DNA from: Neobacillus sp. DY30
Lineage (GTDB): Bacteria; Bacillota; Bacilli; Bacillales; Cytobacillaceae
DNA: 64,000 nt
Reading direction: 5' to 3'
NCBI RefSeq assembly: GCF_030123065.1
Contig: NZ_CP126093.1
Location: 283,001-347,000 of the forward strand
Position numbers and translations under genes: made by a program. Shown in pieces: positions 34,782-43,973 of this stretch (its first letter is position 1; each line of letters opens with the position of its first letter). The notes beneath the pieces are model-generated. The model was not told the origin of the DNA, made no database searches, and saw nothing but the letters and a program-made list of their open reading frames with translations.

Positions 34782-36296
34782 ATGAGTAACACCATTTTAA
34801 CCAATCCCATTATGTGGGCGGATGTCCCCGACGTAGATGTGATAAGAGTCGGAAGCGTTTATTATATGATTAGTACAAGCATGCACACGATGCCTGGGTG
34901 CCCAATTATGAAATCGGAGAATTTGGCAAATTGGGAAATGATCGGATATGTATTTGATACCTTGGAGGAAAATGATGCCCATAATCTGTTAGATGGAAGG
35001 GGTATATATGGACAGGGCTCTTGGGCGGCAAGCTTGCGCTATCATAATGAAACGTTTTATGTATGTTTTTCAAGCAACGATATGGACCGGTTTTATATGT
35101 ATCAGACGAAGGATATCGAAAGCGGAGATTGGAGGCGCTCTACTTTTGAAGGAAGATTCCATGATCCGGCTTTGCTTTTTGACGAGAATAGAGTGTTTGT
35201 TATTTATGGCTGTGGGGATATACGCATTACAGAATTGACAGAAGACGCAACGGCAATAAAACCTGGTGGCGTTAACCAGTTATTACTGGTTACCGAAATT
35301 GAAGATATCGGGTTGCGATGTGAAGGCTGCCATGCCTACATAATAGATGGGCAATATTATTTACTGTTTATCGAATGGCCAAAAAGCGGCAACGGCCGAA
35401 GAAGGCAGATATGCTACCGCTCAGAGCAACTTTTCGGAGAGTATGAACGTAAAGTGATTTTTGATGATGATATGGAGTACCACAATAAAGGAATTGCACA
35501 AGGAGCAATTTTTGATACGCCGGATGATGAGTGGTATGCGATGTTGTTTCAAGATCATGATGCTGTCGGCAGGATTCCCTATGTGTTACCGGTAAACTGG
35601 CAGGATGGATGGCCGATGATTGGAAATGATGGAAAGGCACCAAGAGAATTGGAACTAAATATGCCTACTTCTTCTAAATGGCCATTGGTGATCAGTGATG
35701 AGTTTGATCATAAAGAAAACAAGCTCGCTCTAAATTGGCAGTGGAATCATAATCCGGACCATAATCTATGGTCATTCACGAAGCGCCCGGGCTATCTGCG
35801 TTTGGAAACGGGTCATTTAACCGACAGTGTTTTGTATGCTCGCAATACGTTGACTCAAAGAACGGAAGGACCTTCCTGCACCGGAATAACTATGATGGAT
35901 ATTTCAAACATGAAGCCTGGCGATCATGCCGGGTTGGTTGCCCTCCAGAACAACTTTGGAACTGTTGGGATTAAGGCAGGAGAGAACGGATGCAACTACG
36001 TTGTCATGTGTGTAAATAGTGGTAATGGCAGTGAAGAAGTAGTGGAAGATATTCCGTTTTCTAGTAATCATATTTATTTAAAAATACAATTTAACTTTGA
36101 AGATAGTTTAGATCTAGCAAAATTTTTCTATTCTGAAGACGGAGAAAATTGGTGTAACGTTGGGCGTCCATTAAAAATGAAGTACACTTTAGATCATTTT
36201 ATGGGTTACCGTATTGGCTTATTTAACTATGCTACTACAAAGGTTGGAGGTTTTGTTGATTTTACTTATTTCCACTATGAAAAGAACTCCATTTAA
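34782..36296 (+). CDS. GH43-family beta-xylosidase / arabinofuranosidase
   Basis: 504 residues, no signal peptide. The N-terminal 300 residues form the GH43 five-bladed propeller: ADVPDVDVIRVG near 13 (catalytic base Asp), FHDPALLFD near 130 (modulating Asp) and CEGCHAYI near 185 (acid Glu). A C-terminal beta-sandwich of about 200 residues is typical of the xylosidase-type subfamilies. The split between xylosidase and arabinofuranosidase cannot be made from sequence; the arabinose context favours arabinan or arabinoxylan side chains. Separated from abfA by a terminator, ending at the hairpin 36402. Confidence 0.85.
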   Translation: MSNTILTNPIMWADVPDVDVIRVGSVYYMISTSMHTMPGCPIMKSENLANWEMIGYVFDTLEENDAHNLLDGRGIYGQGSWAASLRYHNETFYVCFSSNDMDRFYMYQTKDIESGDWRRSTFEGRFHDPALLFDENRVFVIYGCGDIRITELTEDATAIKPGGVNQLLLVTEIEDIGLRCEGCHAYIIDGQYYLLFIEWPKSGNGRRRQICYRSEQLFGEYERKVIFDDDMEYHNKGIAQGAIFDTPDDEWYAMLFQDHDAVGRIPYVLPVNWQDGWPMIGNDGKAPRELELNMPTSSKWPLVISDEFDHKENKLALNWQWNHNPDHNLWSFTKRPGYLRLETGHLTDSVLYARNTLTQRTEGPSCTGITMMDISNMKPGDHAGLVALQNNFGTVGIKAGENGCNYVVMCVNSGNGSEEVVEDIPFSSNHIYLKIQFNFEDSLDLAKFFYSEDGENWCNVGRPLKMKYTLDHFMGYRIGLFNYATTKVGGFVDFTYFHYEKNSI

Positions 36297-36401
36297 TAGT
36301 GCAAAAACAATTGCTAAAAAATTAGGCAGTGGTTTTGCATCTCGTTTGATTATGGTAGAAAAACCAGAAAACTAGTCGAAGTTTGTATATAGCGGATTTT
36401 T

Positions 36402-36449
36402 AAAGAAGCTTCTCCTTAGTTGAGCAAACTTGGGGGAAGCTTCTTTTTT
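36402..36449 (+). terminator. Terminator of the arabinose cluster
   Basis: AAAGAAGCTTC and GAAGCTTCTTT are perfect arms (36402-36412, 36436-36446) with further partial pairing inside, then TTT. Confidence 0.8.
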
Positions 36450-36531
36450 CATATATTGTGTTACAATGAAGATATAATTTTTTGATCGTTACAATTATAT
36501 TATAGGAATAATAAGAGTGAGGGCGGAAAAA

Positions 36532-36942
36532 ATGTACTCTGTTCTAACATATTTTGTTACCCTTTTTGTTATTGTAATATCAGTTTTTACTACACTTTTT
36601 ATCAAGAATGAATTAGAACGATTACTCCGAGAAAAAGATGTGCTCCCTTTTCATATATGTAATGTCATTATTATCTTAATGGTTTCTATGATAGCACATG
36701 CTGTAATGACGATTTATATCATTGGGAATGAATTCGGCTGGATCTTACAATTAATAATTAACATGTTCATTATTATACCAATTTATATTTTAGGGCACTT
36801 TGCATTTGAAAAATATAAATCAACTTATCGAAAATACATACCCACGGAGAACAGTAAAGTTATTGTTCTTAACGAAAAGTACTTAAAAAAGAAAAAACAG
36901 TCTTCAAAATTCAAGAATTATAATTCTTTTTCTAAGGAATAG
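36532..36942 (+). CDS. Hypothetical small membrane protein
   Basis: 136 residues with three clear hydrophobic segments (about 5-25, 43-65, 75-95) and a strongly basic C-terminal tail (KKKKQSSKFKNY). The ATG at 36532 has GAGGG 8 bases upstream; the GTG at 36517 has none. I recognise no family. It stands alone between the arabinose and sucrose clusters. Confidence 0.6.
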   Translation: MYSVLTYFVTLFVIVISVFTTLFIKNELERLLREKDVLPFHICNVIIILMVSMIAHAVMTIYIIGNEFGWILQLIINMFIIIPIYILGHFAFEKYKSTYRKYIPTENSKVIVLNEKYLKKKKQSSKFKNYNSFSKE

Positions 36943-37032
36943 TAAAAGCGTCTATTTATATTAACAGAAACACAAAGTTTTTTTGATTAGATAATTTATA
37001 TATGAATTTTCAATGTTATGAGGTTGAGAATT

Positions 37033-38028
37033 ATGAATACAATTTTAGATATTGCCAAGCTCGCGGGTGTAGCAAAAAGCACGGTTTCTCGGTATTTAAA
37101 TGGCGGATCGGTGGGAGAAGCAACCAAGAAGAAAATTGAACAGGCTATCAAGGAAACCGGATATTCTCCCAATCCTTTTGCACAGAGTTTGAAAGCGAAG
37201 AAAACGAATATTATTGGAACGATAGTCCCGCGGCTTGATTCCTTTGCTTCTTCCCAAACGCTAATTGGCATCGATGAACAATTAAAGCAGATGAATTATC
37301 AAATGCTTATTTCCAATACAAGTCAAAATCTCGAGCGGGAGATTGAAAGCATTTATAGCTTCGCCAATCAAAAGATAGCGGGGATTATTTTGCTTGCCAC
37401 CGAAATTACCGATCAGCATATCCAGGCATTTGAAAGTGTTAAAGTTCCTGTACTGTTAATTGGACAAGAGCATGAGAACTTTCATAGTCTGATTCATGAT
37501 GATTTTAATGCTGGTAATGCGATGGGGCGGTATGTACTAGAGAAAGGATATCGAAAAATTGCTTATCTAGGCGTTACGGAACGGGATATTTCAGTAGGTG
37601 TGAAACGAAAGCAGGGTTTCAAAAAGGCGATAATAGAAGTAGACGATTGTGATGTTCGCTTCTATGAGACTTTATTCAATATTCCTGCTGCACAGGCTAG
37701 TGCAAAAGAAATCATCGAAGAATTTGATCCGGATATATTTGTTTGTGCAACCGATAATATTGCTCTTGGGGTTTTGAAGGCGTCGTATTCAGAGGGATTA
37801 ATGATACCGCAGGACTTAGCCGTTACCGGGTTTGGCGGCTATGATGTAACGGGTATTATTCATCCTGGCATTACGACTGCGAAGTTTTTTTACAAAGAAG
37901 CGGGGGAAACGGCTGCAAAACATATTATAGAACTGGTCAACGAACGCTCTTTGGAAAAAGTTACCGTTTCCAAATTTGAAATAATTGAGAGAGAAAGCGT
38001 TGACAATCTCTTTCATCGTCCCCTATAA
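37033..38028 (+). CDS. scrR: ScrR-type LacI-family sucrose repressor
   Basis: 331 residues. LacI helix-turn-helix at the start (TILDIAKLAGVAKSTVSRYLNG) and a sugar-binding sensor domain behind it. The matching operators GGAACCGGTTCC lie directly downstream, in front of scrA, and the genes that follow are those of sucrose use, so ScrR is the natural call. The ATG at 37033 is preceded by GAGG 9 bases away; the longer frame from 37018 is unlikely. The scrA promoter lies inside the last codons of this gene. Confidence 0.88.
   Translation: MNTILDIAKLAGVAKSTVSRYLNGGSVGEATKKKIEQAIKETGYSPNPFAQSLKAKKTNIIGTIVPRLDSFASSQTLIGIDEQLKQMNYQMLISNTSQNLEREIESIYSFANQKIAGIILLATEITDQHIQAFESVKVPVLLIGQEHENFHSLIHDDFNAGNAMGRYVLEKGYRKIAYLGVTERDISVGVKRKQGFKKAIIEVDDCDVRFYETLFNIPAAQASAKEIIEEFDPDIFVCATDNIALGVLKASYSEGLMIPQDLAVTGFGGYDVTGIIHPGITTAKFFYKEAGETAAKHIIELVNERSLEKVTVSKFEIIERESVDNLFHRPL
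37992..38005 (+). promoter_or_regulatory. CcpA cre overlapping the scrA promoter -35
   Basis: AGAAAGCGTTGACA matches the cre consensus at 13 of 14 positions; its last six bases are the -35 TTGACA. The same 14 bases occur at 52244 in front of bglP. Confidence 0.75.
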
Positions 38029-38029
38029 T
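38000..38029 (+). promoter_or_regulatory. scrA operon promoter
   Basis: Perfect TTGACA (38000-38005) and TATAAT (38024-38029) with an 18-base spacer. The -10 overlaps the scrR stop codon. A ScrR operator follows 8 bases after the -10. Confidence 0.85.
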
Positions 38030-38037
38030 AAAGATAA

Positions 38038-38049
38038 GAAACCGGTTCC
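38038..38049. promoter_or_regulatory. ScrR operator O1
   Basis: GAAACCGGTTCC, one base off the perfect palindrome, located at the expected transcription start of the scrA promoter. Confidence 0.75.
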
Positions 38050-38124
38050 AAAAAGAGAACCTTTTCATCTGGTAACATTTGAATTTGGTATCTCTTTTAA
38101 CCTATTATTTTTTTAGTTAATTTC

Positions 38125-38180
38125 GGAACCGGTTCCACCTGTAAAGGGTTTTATTTTTACCCTCAAGTGGAACCGGTTCC
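38125..38180. promoter_or_regulatory. ScrR operators O2 and O3 within a 56-base palindrome
   Basis: GGAACCGGTTCC occurs at 38125-38136 and 38169-38180, centres 44 bases apart. The bases between are also palindromic (CAC / GTG next to the operators, AGGGT / ACCCT further in). So the block can bind two repressor dimers on the same helix face and can also fold as a leader RNA hairpin ending 24 bases before scrA. Confidence 0.8.
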
Positions 38181-38204
38181 TAAACCAAAGAAAAGAGAGG
38201 GATT

Positions 38205-39659
38205 ATGATGGATCACAAAAAAATTGCTCGGGAAGTACTGGATGCCATTGGCGGGCAGGAAAATTTATCAGCCGCAGCGCATTGTGCTACACGTTTACGT
38301 CTTGTTTTACAGGATGAATCTGTTGTTAATCAAGCAGCGTTAGACAACATGGATGTCGTGAAAGGGACTTTTTCAACAGGAGGCCAGTATCAAATTATTT
38401 TAGGCTCAGGAACAGTGAACGAGGTCTATAAGCACTTGGCGGAAATGTCTGGTCAAACGGAAATGTCAACGAGTGATGTGAAAGACGCGGCGGCGAAGAA
38501 ATTAAATCCAATTCAGCGATTCGTCAAAATGTTGTCAGACATTTTTGTTCCGATTATCCCGGCGATTGTAGCTGGTGGTTTACTAATGGGGATTAACAAT
38601 ATCCTAACGGCTCCAGACTTATTTATTGAAGGTAAATCCTTAGTGGATGCCAATCCAGAAATGGCTGATTTAGCGGCACTTATAAATACATTTGCAAATG
38701 CAGCCTTTGTCTTTTTACCGATACTAATTGGTTTTTCCGCAACGAAACGGTTTGGAGGGAATCCTTTCCTTGGGGCCACTCTTGGAATGCTGATGGTACA
38801 CCCAGACTTATTAAATGGGTACGGTTATGGAGCAGCAGTACTCAATAATGAAGTCCCTGTTTGGAATATATTTGGTTTAGAGATCGAGAAGGTAGGCTAT
38901 CAAGGTAGTGTACTTCCTGTACTTGCAGCGTCATTTATTTTAGCAAAGATTGAAACAGCCCTTAGGAAGGTTGTCCCATCTGCTTTAGACAATCTATTAA
39001 CACCGTTATTCTCTATCTTTATTACCGGGATTTTAACGTTCACTTTGGTAGGACCGCTGACACGCTCGGCTGGTAATCTTTTAACAGATGGAATCGTTTG
39101 GTTATATGACACAACAGGTGTCGTAGGAGGAATCATCTTCGGTTTGGCTTATGCACCGATTGTTATTACAGGTATGCACCACAGCTTTATAGCCGTAGAA
39201 ACACAATTACTTGCGGATGTCGTTAAAACGGGTGGATCATTTATCTTCGTTATCGCGGCGATGTCAAACATTGCGCAGGGAGCAGCTACACTTGCAGTAC
39301 TAAAGGCAACAAAAAACGGCAAGATCAAAGGAACGGCTTCAGCTGCCGGAATCTCGGCATTATTAGGAATTACGGAACCAGCGATGTTCGGGGTTAACTT
39401 GAAATTACGCTATCCATTTATCGGTGCCATTATTGGTTCTGCCATCGGATCAGGCTTTGTAACAATGTTCAAGGTTAAAGCCACTGCACTAGGAGCTGCT
39501 GGTATCCCAGGAATTATCTCGATTCGCCCAGATTCCATTATTTCATATATCATCGGTATGGCGATCGCATTTATCACAGCATTTATCGTCACAATTGTTT
39601 TAGCAAAAAGAGACGAAAAAAAAGCAGTTAAACAATCATCTGGTCAAGCAGCAGCATAG
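38205..39659 (+). CDS. scrA: PTS sucrose-specific enzyme IIBC
   Basis: Imports sucrose and phosphorylates it to sucrose-6-phosphate. 484 residues: EIIB domain with phospho-Cys27 (AHCATRLRLVL), then the EIIC membrane domain with about ten helices (GITEPAMFGVNLKLRYPF near 385). No EIIA domain is fused, so a glucose-type EIIA must come from another protein, for example the EIIA of BglP. ATG behind AAAGAGAGGG; a second ATG follows directly. Under CcpA and ScrR control as marked. Confidence 0.9.
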   Translation: MMDHKKIAREVLDAIGGQENLSAAAHCATRLRLVLQDESVVNQAALDNMDVVKGTFSTGGQYQIILGSGTVNEVYKHLAEMSGQTEMSTSDVKDAAAKKLNPIQRFVKMLSDIFVPIIPAIVAGGLLMGINNILTAPDLFIEGKSLVDANPEMADLAALINTFANAAFVFLPILIGFSATKRFGGNPFLGATLGMLMVHPDLLNGYGYGAAVLNNEVPVWNIFGLEIEKVGYQGSVLPVLAASFILAKIETALRKVVPSALDNLLTPLFSIFITGILTFTLVGPLTRSAGNLLTDGIVWLYDTTGVVGGIIFGLAYAPIVITGMHHSFIAVETQLLADVVKTGGSFIFVIAAMSNIAQGAATLAVLKATKNGKIKGTASAAGISALLGITEPAMFGVNLKLRYPFIGAIIGSAIGSGFVTMFKVKATALGAAGIPGIISIRPDSIISYIIGMAIAFITAFIVTIVLAKRDEKKAVKQSSGQAAA

Positions 39660-39672
39660 TAAAAAAGAATGA

Positions 39673-39698
39673 AAAGGAGAATCCCGTGATTCTCCTTT
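39673..39698 (+). terminator. Intercistronic hairpin between scrA and scrB
   Basis: AAAGGAGAATC and GATTCTCCTTT are perfect 11-base arms with a 4-base CCGT loop, but no T tract follows. More likely an mRNA processing or stabilising stem than a full terminator. Confidence 0.55.
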
Positions 39699-39719
39699 CT
39701 GTATTAGGAGTGAATCACC

Positions 39720-41195
39720 ATGGAATGGACAAAAGAGCAGCGATATAGAAGCATGGATGACGTGACCGATGAAGAAATACAAGCATTAGCCAAACTAGTG
39801 AATCAATGCCCATGGCGGCAGTCTTTTCATATTCAGCCGGTGACAGGATTGTTAAACGATCCGAATGGCTTTAGTTATTTTAACGGGGAGTATCATTTAT
39901 TCTATCAATGGTTTCCGCTTGGGCCAGTTCATGGGTTGAAGCATTGGTATCATACGAAGTCTAAAGACCTCGTTCACTGGGAGAATGTTGGAATGGCCAT
40001 TGAGCCGTCGAATGAATTTGACAGCCATGGGGCATATTCCGGAAGTGGAATTGAGCATGAGGGGAAATTATACTTACTGTACACGGGCAATACGCGCGAT
40101 GAAAATTGGGATCGACACCCCTATCAATGTCTGGCTATAATGGATTCGAATGGAAGCATCGTCAAAATGGATGCGCCTGTGATTGCAGATGCTCCAAGCG
40201 GCTATACCGATCATTTTCGCGATCCAAAGGTTTGGAAACAGGGGGATCTCTTTTATACGGTAATTGGAGCCCAAAGGGAAAATGAGACTGGATCTGTCGT
40301 TTTATACCGGTCCAGGGATTTAAAAGATTGGCAGTTTGCGGGTGAAGTGAAGACAGGGTTAGGTGAAGATTTCGGTTATATGTGGGAATGTCCGGATTAC
40401 TTTGAGCTGGATGGACAAGGTGTGTTCCTTTTCTCTCCACAAGGGTTAAAAGCGGAGGGTGAAAGCTGCCAAAATATTTATCAATCAGGGTATGTAGTTG
40501 GAAGACCAATAGATTTAGAGAATATCGAATTAAAGCATGGGCCATTCTATGAGCTGGATCGCGGTTTTGATTTTTACGCGCCGCAAACAACGGTAGATCA
40601 TCAAGGGCGCAGGATTTTAGTCGGCTGGATGGGATTGCCGGAAATTGACTATCCTACTGATAAAAATGGCTGGGCACACTGTCTAACAATTCCTCGAGAA
40701 TTAACAGTTAAAGAAGGAAAACTCGTCCAGCAGCCAGTCGATGAGCTGAAAATGCTGCGTGGGGAAAAGGTAGAAACAAGCCGAAAGGTTGAGAATGAAA
40801 CGGTTTGTTTGGATAACTTTAAGGGAGACGTGTATGAGCTTCATGTAGAATTCTCTGATAGTACGGCTGAGGAGTTTGGTTTGGAACTCCGGGTTGGAGA
40901 AAATGAGAAAACTATTATTAAATATGATTGTGCTGCGAAAAAGGTTGTGTTTGATCGGACTGAGTCAGGCGAACCCTTTGCTGAGGAATTTGGTACGATT
41001 CGGAAATGTAAATTGGACGCTGAAAAGATTTCGTTCCGTATCTTTGTTGATGTTTCCTCTATTGAAGTGTTTGTAAATGGTGGAGAGGAAGTATTTACAG
41101 GAAGGATTTTCCCTGGTAAAAATAGTAATGGAGTCCGTGTATTTTCCTGTGGCGGCCAAACGAATGTACAGGCTGTTAAATGGGATATTAAGTAG
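39720..41195 (+). CDS. scrB: Sucrose-6-phosphate hydrolase (GH32)
   Basis: Splits sucrose-6-phosphate into glucose-6-phosphate and fructose. 491 residues. The GH32 motif LLNDPNG with nucleophile Asp47, FRDPKV near 166 and WECPDYF with the acid Glu near 222 are all present, and a beta-sandwich follows (RIFVDVSSIEVFVNGG). No signal peptide. Ribosome site AGGAG. 61 bases after scrA. Confidence 0.92.
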   Translation: MEWTKEQRYRSMDDVTDEEIQALAKLVNQCPWRQSFHIQPVTGLLNDPNGFSYFNGEYHLFYQWFPLGPVHGLKHWYHTKSKDLVHWENVGMAIEPSNEFDSHGAYSGSGIEHEGKLYLLYTGNTRDENWDRHPYQCLAIMDSNGSIVKMDAPVIADAPSGYTDHFRDPKVWKQGDLFYTVIGAQRENETGSVVLYRSRDLKDWQFAGEVKTGLGEDFGYMWECPDYFELDGQGVFLFSPQGLKAEGESCQNIYQSGYVVGRPIDLENIELKHGPFYELDRGFDFYAPQTTVDHQGRRILVGWMGLPEIDYPTDKNGWAHCLTIPRELTVKEGKLVQQPVDELKMLRGEKVETSRKVENETVCLDNFKGDVYELHVEFSDSTAEEFGLELRVGENEKTIIKYDCAAKKVVFDRTESGEPFAEEFGTIRKCKLDAEKISFRIFVDVSSIEVFVNGGEEVFTGRIFPGKNSNGVRVFSCGGQTNVQAVKWDIK

Positions 41196-41223
41196 GCTAT
41201 TCAATGTACGAGAGGTGAAAAAA

Positions 41224-42189
41224 ATGGGAAAGCTTTATTCAATTGGTGAAGTGTTGATTGATTTTATTCCCCTTCAAAAAGGGGTTGCCTTAAAGGATGT
41301 TGTCTCCTTTGAGAGGGCACCAGGAGGGGCACCGGCAAATGTCGCTGCTGCCGTAGCCAAATATGGACAGAAAGCAGCGATGATTTCTAAATTAGGCAAT
41401 GATGCGTTTGGCAGCTTTTTAGTCGAAAAGCTTGTCGAGGCTGGTGTTGAGACAGACAAAGTATATCGCACTGGTGAGGCGAATACGGCCTTGGCTTTTG
41501 TTTCGTTAAAAGAAAACGGGGAACGTGATTTTTCGTTTTACCGTAATCCTTCCGCTGATTTGCTGTTAAGCGAGGATGAAATCGACGCAGCATGGTTCCA
41601 AGCAGGGGATATTCTCCACTTTTGTTCGGTTGATTTAGTAGAAAGTCCGATGAAACAGGCACATAAGAAAGCAATCGAAGCTGTTTCAAATGCTGGCGGA
41701 TTGGTCAGTTTTGACCCAAATGTGCGACTTCCGCTATGGAAAGACCCAGAGGACTGCCGTAAGGCTATTCTCGAATTTTTGCCGACTGCTGATATCGTAA
41801 AGGTTTCCGATGAAGAACTTGAGTTTATTACGGGAATAAAAGATGAGTCGGCTGCGGTACAATCTTTGTTCGTTGGAAACGTGAAAGCAGTTGTCTTCAC
41901 TAAGGGAGCTGCCGGAGCAGATTTGATTTTAAAAGATCAGAAGTTTGAATCGAGCGGATACTCTGTTGAACCAGTGGACACAACTGGAGCCGGTGATGCG
42001 TTCATCGGCGGGTTTTTATATCAATTACTAGAATTGCATGCGAATCCGGAAAATATTGAGGAAGTGCTGCGAAACCACCAGGCCTCTATCCTCCAATTTG
42101 CTAATGCCAGTGGCGCCCTTACTACAACAGGAAAAGGAGCTATCTCTGCATTGCCAACAAAGGGGGAAGTTGAGGAACTTATAGGATAG
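41224..42189 (+). CDS. scrK: Fructokinase (PfkB family)
   Basis: Phosphorylates the fructose set free by ScrB. 321 residues with the PfkB signatures GGAPANVAAAVAKYG near 35 and VDTTGAGDAFIGGFL near 250 (catalytic Asp). The ATG at 41224 has GAGAGGTG 7 bases upstream; a longer frame from 41077 overlaps scrB and is rejected. Belongs to the PfkB type, not the ROK-type fructokinase. Last gene of the scr operon. Confidence 0.9.
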   Translation: MGKLYSIGEVLIDFIPLQKGVALKDVVSFERAPGGAPANVAAAVAKYGQKAAMISKLGNDAFGSFLVEKLVEAGVETDKVYRTGEANTALAFVSLKENGERDFSFYRNPSADLLLSEDEIDAAWFQAGDILHFCSVDLVESPMKQAHKKAIEAVSNAGGLVSFDPNVRLPLWKDPEDCRKAILEFLPTADIVKVSDEELEFITGIKDESAAVQSLFVGNVKAVVFTKGAAGADLILKDQKFESSGYSVEPVDTTGAGDAFIGGFLYQLLELHANPENIEEVLRNHQASILQFANASGALTTTGKGAISALPTKGEVEELIG

Positions 42190-42359
42190 TGATACAGGGA
42201 TACATTATAATTTGATCAATGGGCTGCAAAATGAACTAAGCTTTATAAGGCCTAAATCTATCAACATCCGATTGAAGAGCTTGAAGAGAACTTTGAGAAG
42301 TTTAATGTGTGACGGGTTCGGTGGAGGATGATTGTTAATTTTTCCATGGAGCTTTTTTG

Positions 42360-42397
42360 AAAGGAACCTATGGCAATATAAGCATAGGTTCCTTTTC
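42360..42397 (+). terminator. Terminator of the scr operon
   Basis: AAAGGAACCTATG and CATAGGTTCCTTTT are perfect 13-base arms with a 10-base loop. T-rich sequence follows on the + strand. Confidence 0.8.
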
Positions 42398-42461
42398 TTT
42401 TGTCCTTTTTAGTGAATGATTAATTTTTTATCCTAAACTTTTCTTTCTAGTAAAGCGTAAA

Positions 42462-43397
42462 CTACTGAATATCTAAGTGCTTTTTAATCGTCTCGGACAG
42501 CTTTGTTCGTTCTGTCTCAGGGACAATGTAGTAGTAAACACCCTTTTCTTCTTTGCCGCTTCCATTTATTTGGATTTGTTCAAGGTTGTGTCGTGTTTCG
42601 GAATAGTTTGTCTGAATTTCTTTCATTTCCTCAAACGTTAAATTTGTTTTTACATTATCGCCAATTACTTCTAATATGCTACCATAGTTTGTGAGAGTTT
42701 CAATTTGTACCGCTTCTTTGATGAAAGCTTGAATGATTTTACGCTGGCGTTCTTGTCGGCCAATATCACCCTGTGGATCAAAAGCGCGCATACGAGAATA
42801 CTTCAGTGCATCTTCACCGTTCAATTCCAGTTGACCGACAGGGAAATCTGTCCCTTCATAGGAAAAGTCTAAAGTGTTTTCCACGGTCACACCGCCAACT
42901 ACATCTACAAGATCCTTAAAACCATCCATGTTTACTTCCACGTAGTAGTCAATCGGGACATCTAGAAAATTTTCTATGGTTTTAATGGACATATCAACTC
43001 CTCCGTAAGTATACGAATGATTGATTTTATCCTTTATACCCTTGCCGATAATTTCGGTGTATGTATCACGAGGAATGCTTACCATTTGAATCGATTTATC
43101 TTCCGGGTTTGCCGTTAATAGAATTAATGAGTCTGGACGCCCGCGGTCTCCCTCGCGCTGGTCTACTCCAAATAATAAGATGGAAATCGGATCTCCATCT
43201 GCTAACTTAATAACACGCTGCTCTGATTCAGAACGTTTCAGTGGTTCATGTGTTTTTTTGAGCGTGCCGGCAACAGAGTTATAAACGGAAAATCCGTATG
43301 CGCCTGCACCTATAATAAGAAGGAAAATGACTCCAAGTGTTATTTTTAAGCCCAGCTTTCTTTTTTTAGGAGGCGGGGATATCTGTTCCTTTTCCAT
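42462..43397 (-). CDS. LytR-CpsA-Psr (LCP) family cell-wall ligase
   Basis: Transfers anionic polymers such as wall teichoic acid from a lipid carrier to peptidoglycan; acts outside the membrane. 311 residues: a basic N-tail (KKRKLGLK), one transmembrane helix at about 18-36, then the LCP domain with GVDQREGDRGRPDSLILLT and SIPRDTYTEI (Arg residues binding pyrophosphate) and GRQERQRKII near 215. Ribosome site AAGGAAGG. Close to TagU/LytR of B. subtilis, but which paralogue is uncertain. Confidence 0.87.
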   Translation of the reverse strand: MEKEQISPPPKKRKLGLKITLGVIFLLIIGAGAYGFSVYNSVAGTLKKTHEPLKRSESEQRVIKLADGDPISILLFGVDQREGDRGRPDSLILLTANPEDKSIQMVSIPRDTYTEIIGKGIKDKINHSYTYGGVDMSIKTIENFLDVPIDYYVEVNMDGFKDLVDVVGGVTVENTLDFSYEGTDFPVGQLELNGEDALKYSRMRAFDPQGDIGRQERQRKIIQAFIKEAVQIETLTNYGSILEVIGDNVKTNLTFEEMKEIQTNYSETRHNLEQIQINGSGKEEKGVYYYIVPETERTKLSETIKKHLDIQ

Positions 43398-43973
43398 TTA
43401 AACACCTTCCTTTGCAGTAATATCGTTTATTTTAGCATCTAAAAAAATTTACTTGTATTCGACAAAATAACTAGAGAAGCGACAAAATAACAATAATCCT
43501 CTTTAACAGTAGATTTTACCTAGTCTGGAGGAACCTTTTTTATTAACAAAACATTTCTGCTATATTAATGGTCTATTACATAAACATTAAAGATTGTGAT
43601 TTAACTGAAATAATTGCTGTGCCCCACTTGATTTTCCTTCGTTAGAAATAAAAAGGGGAAGTTGAAATAGGTATATTGGTAAATAATTAATTCGTTTTTA
43701 GGTAATTATGCATAGGAGATTCTTTTGAAGTGGTAATTCCCATGAAAATTAGATAAATTAGCTTATTTCTTCTCGTAAGTCCTCTTGTTACTCTTGTAAT
43801 GGATTGGAATACTGGCAGAATTTACGACTTTGTTTGCAGCTGTTTCCTTTCAACTTAAAAAACTACGCTATCATTGTGAAATGATGAACAAATTAGTCTG
43901 CTTAAATAGCAAATAGGAGGATCCTAATAAGTCGATCTTATAGAAGAAAAAATGATATGAGGGAGGTAACAAA
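43398..43973. other. Intergenic region between divergent surface genes
   Basis: 576 bases, A/T-rich, containing both promoters presumably. I see no repeat, operator or RNA structure strong enough to name. The right end holds the GGGAGG site of the next gene. Confidence 0.4.

Noticed and set aside
38038..38180. CRISPR-like repeats from the repeated GGAACCGGTTCC
   Set aside because: Only three 12-base palindromes with irregular spacing that match LacI-family operators; no spacers and no cas genes.
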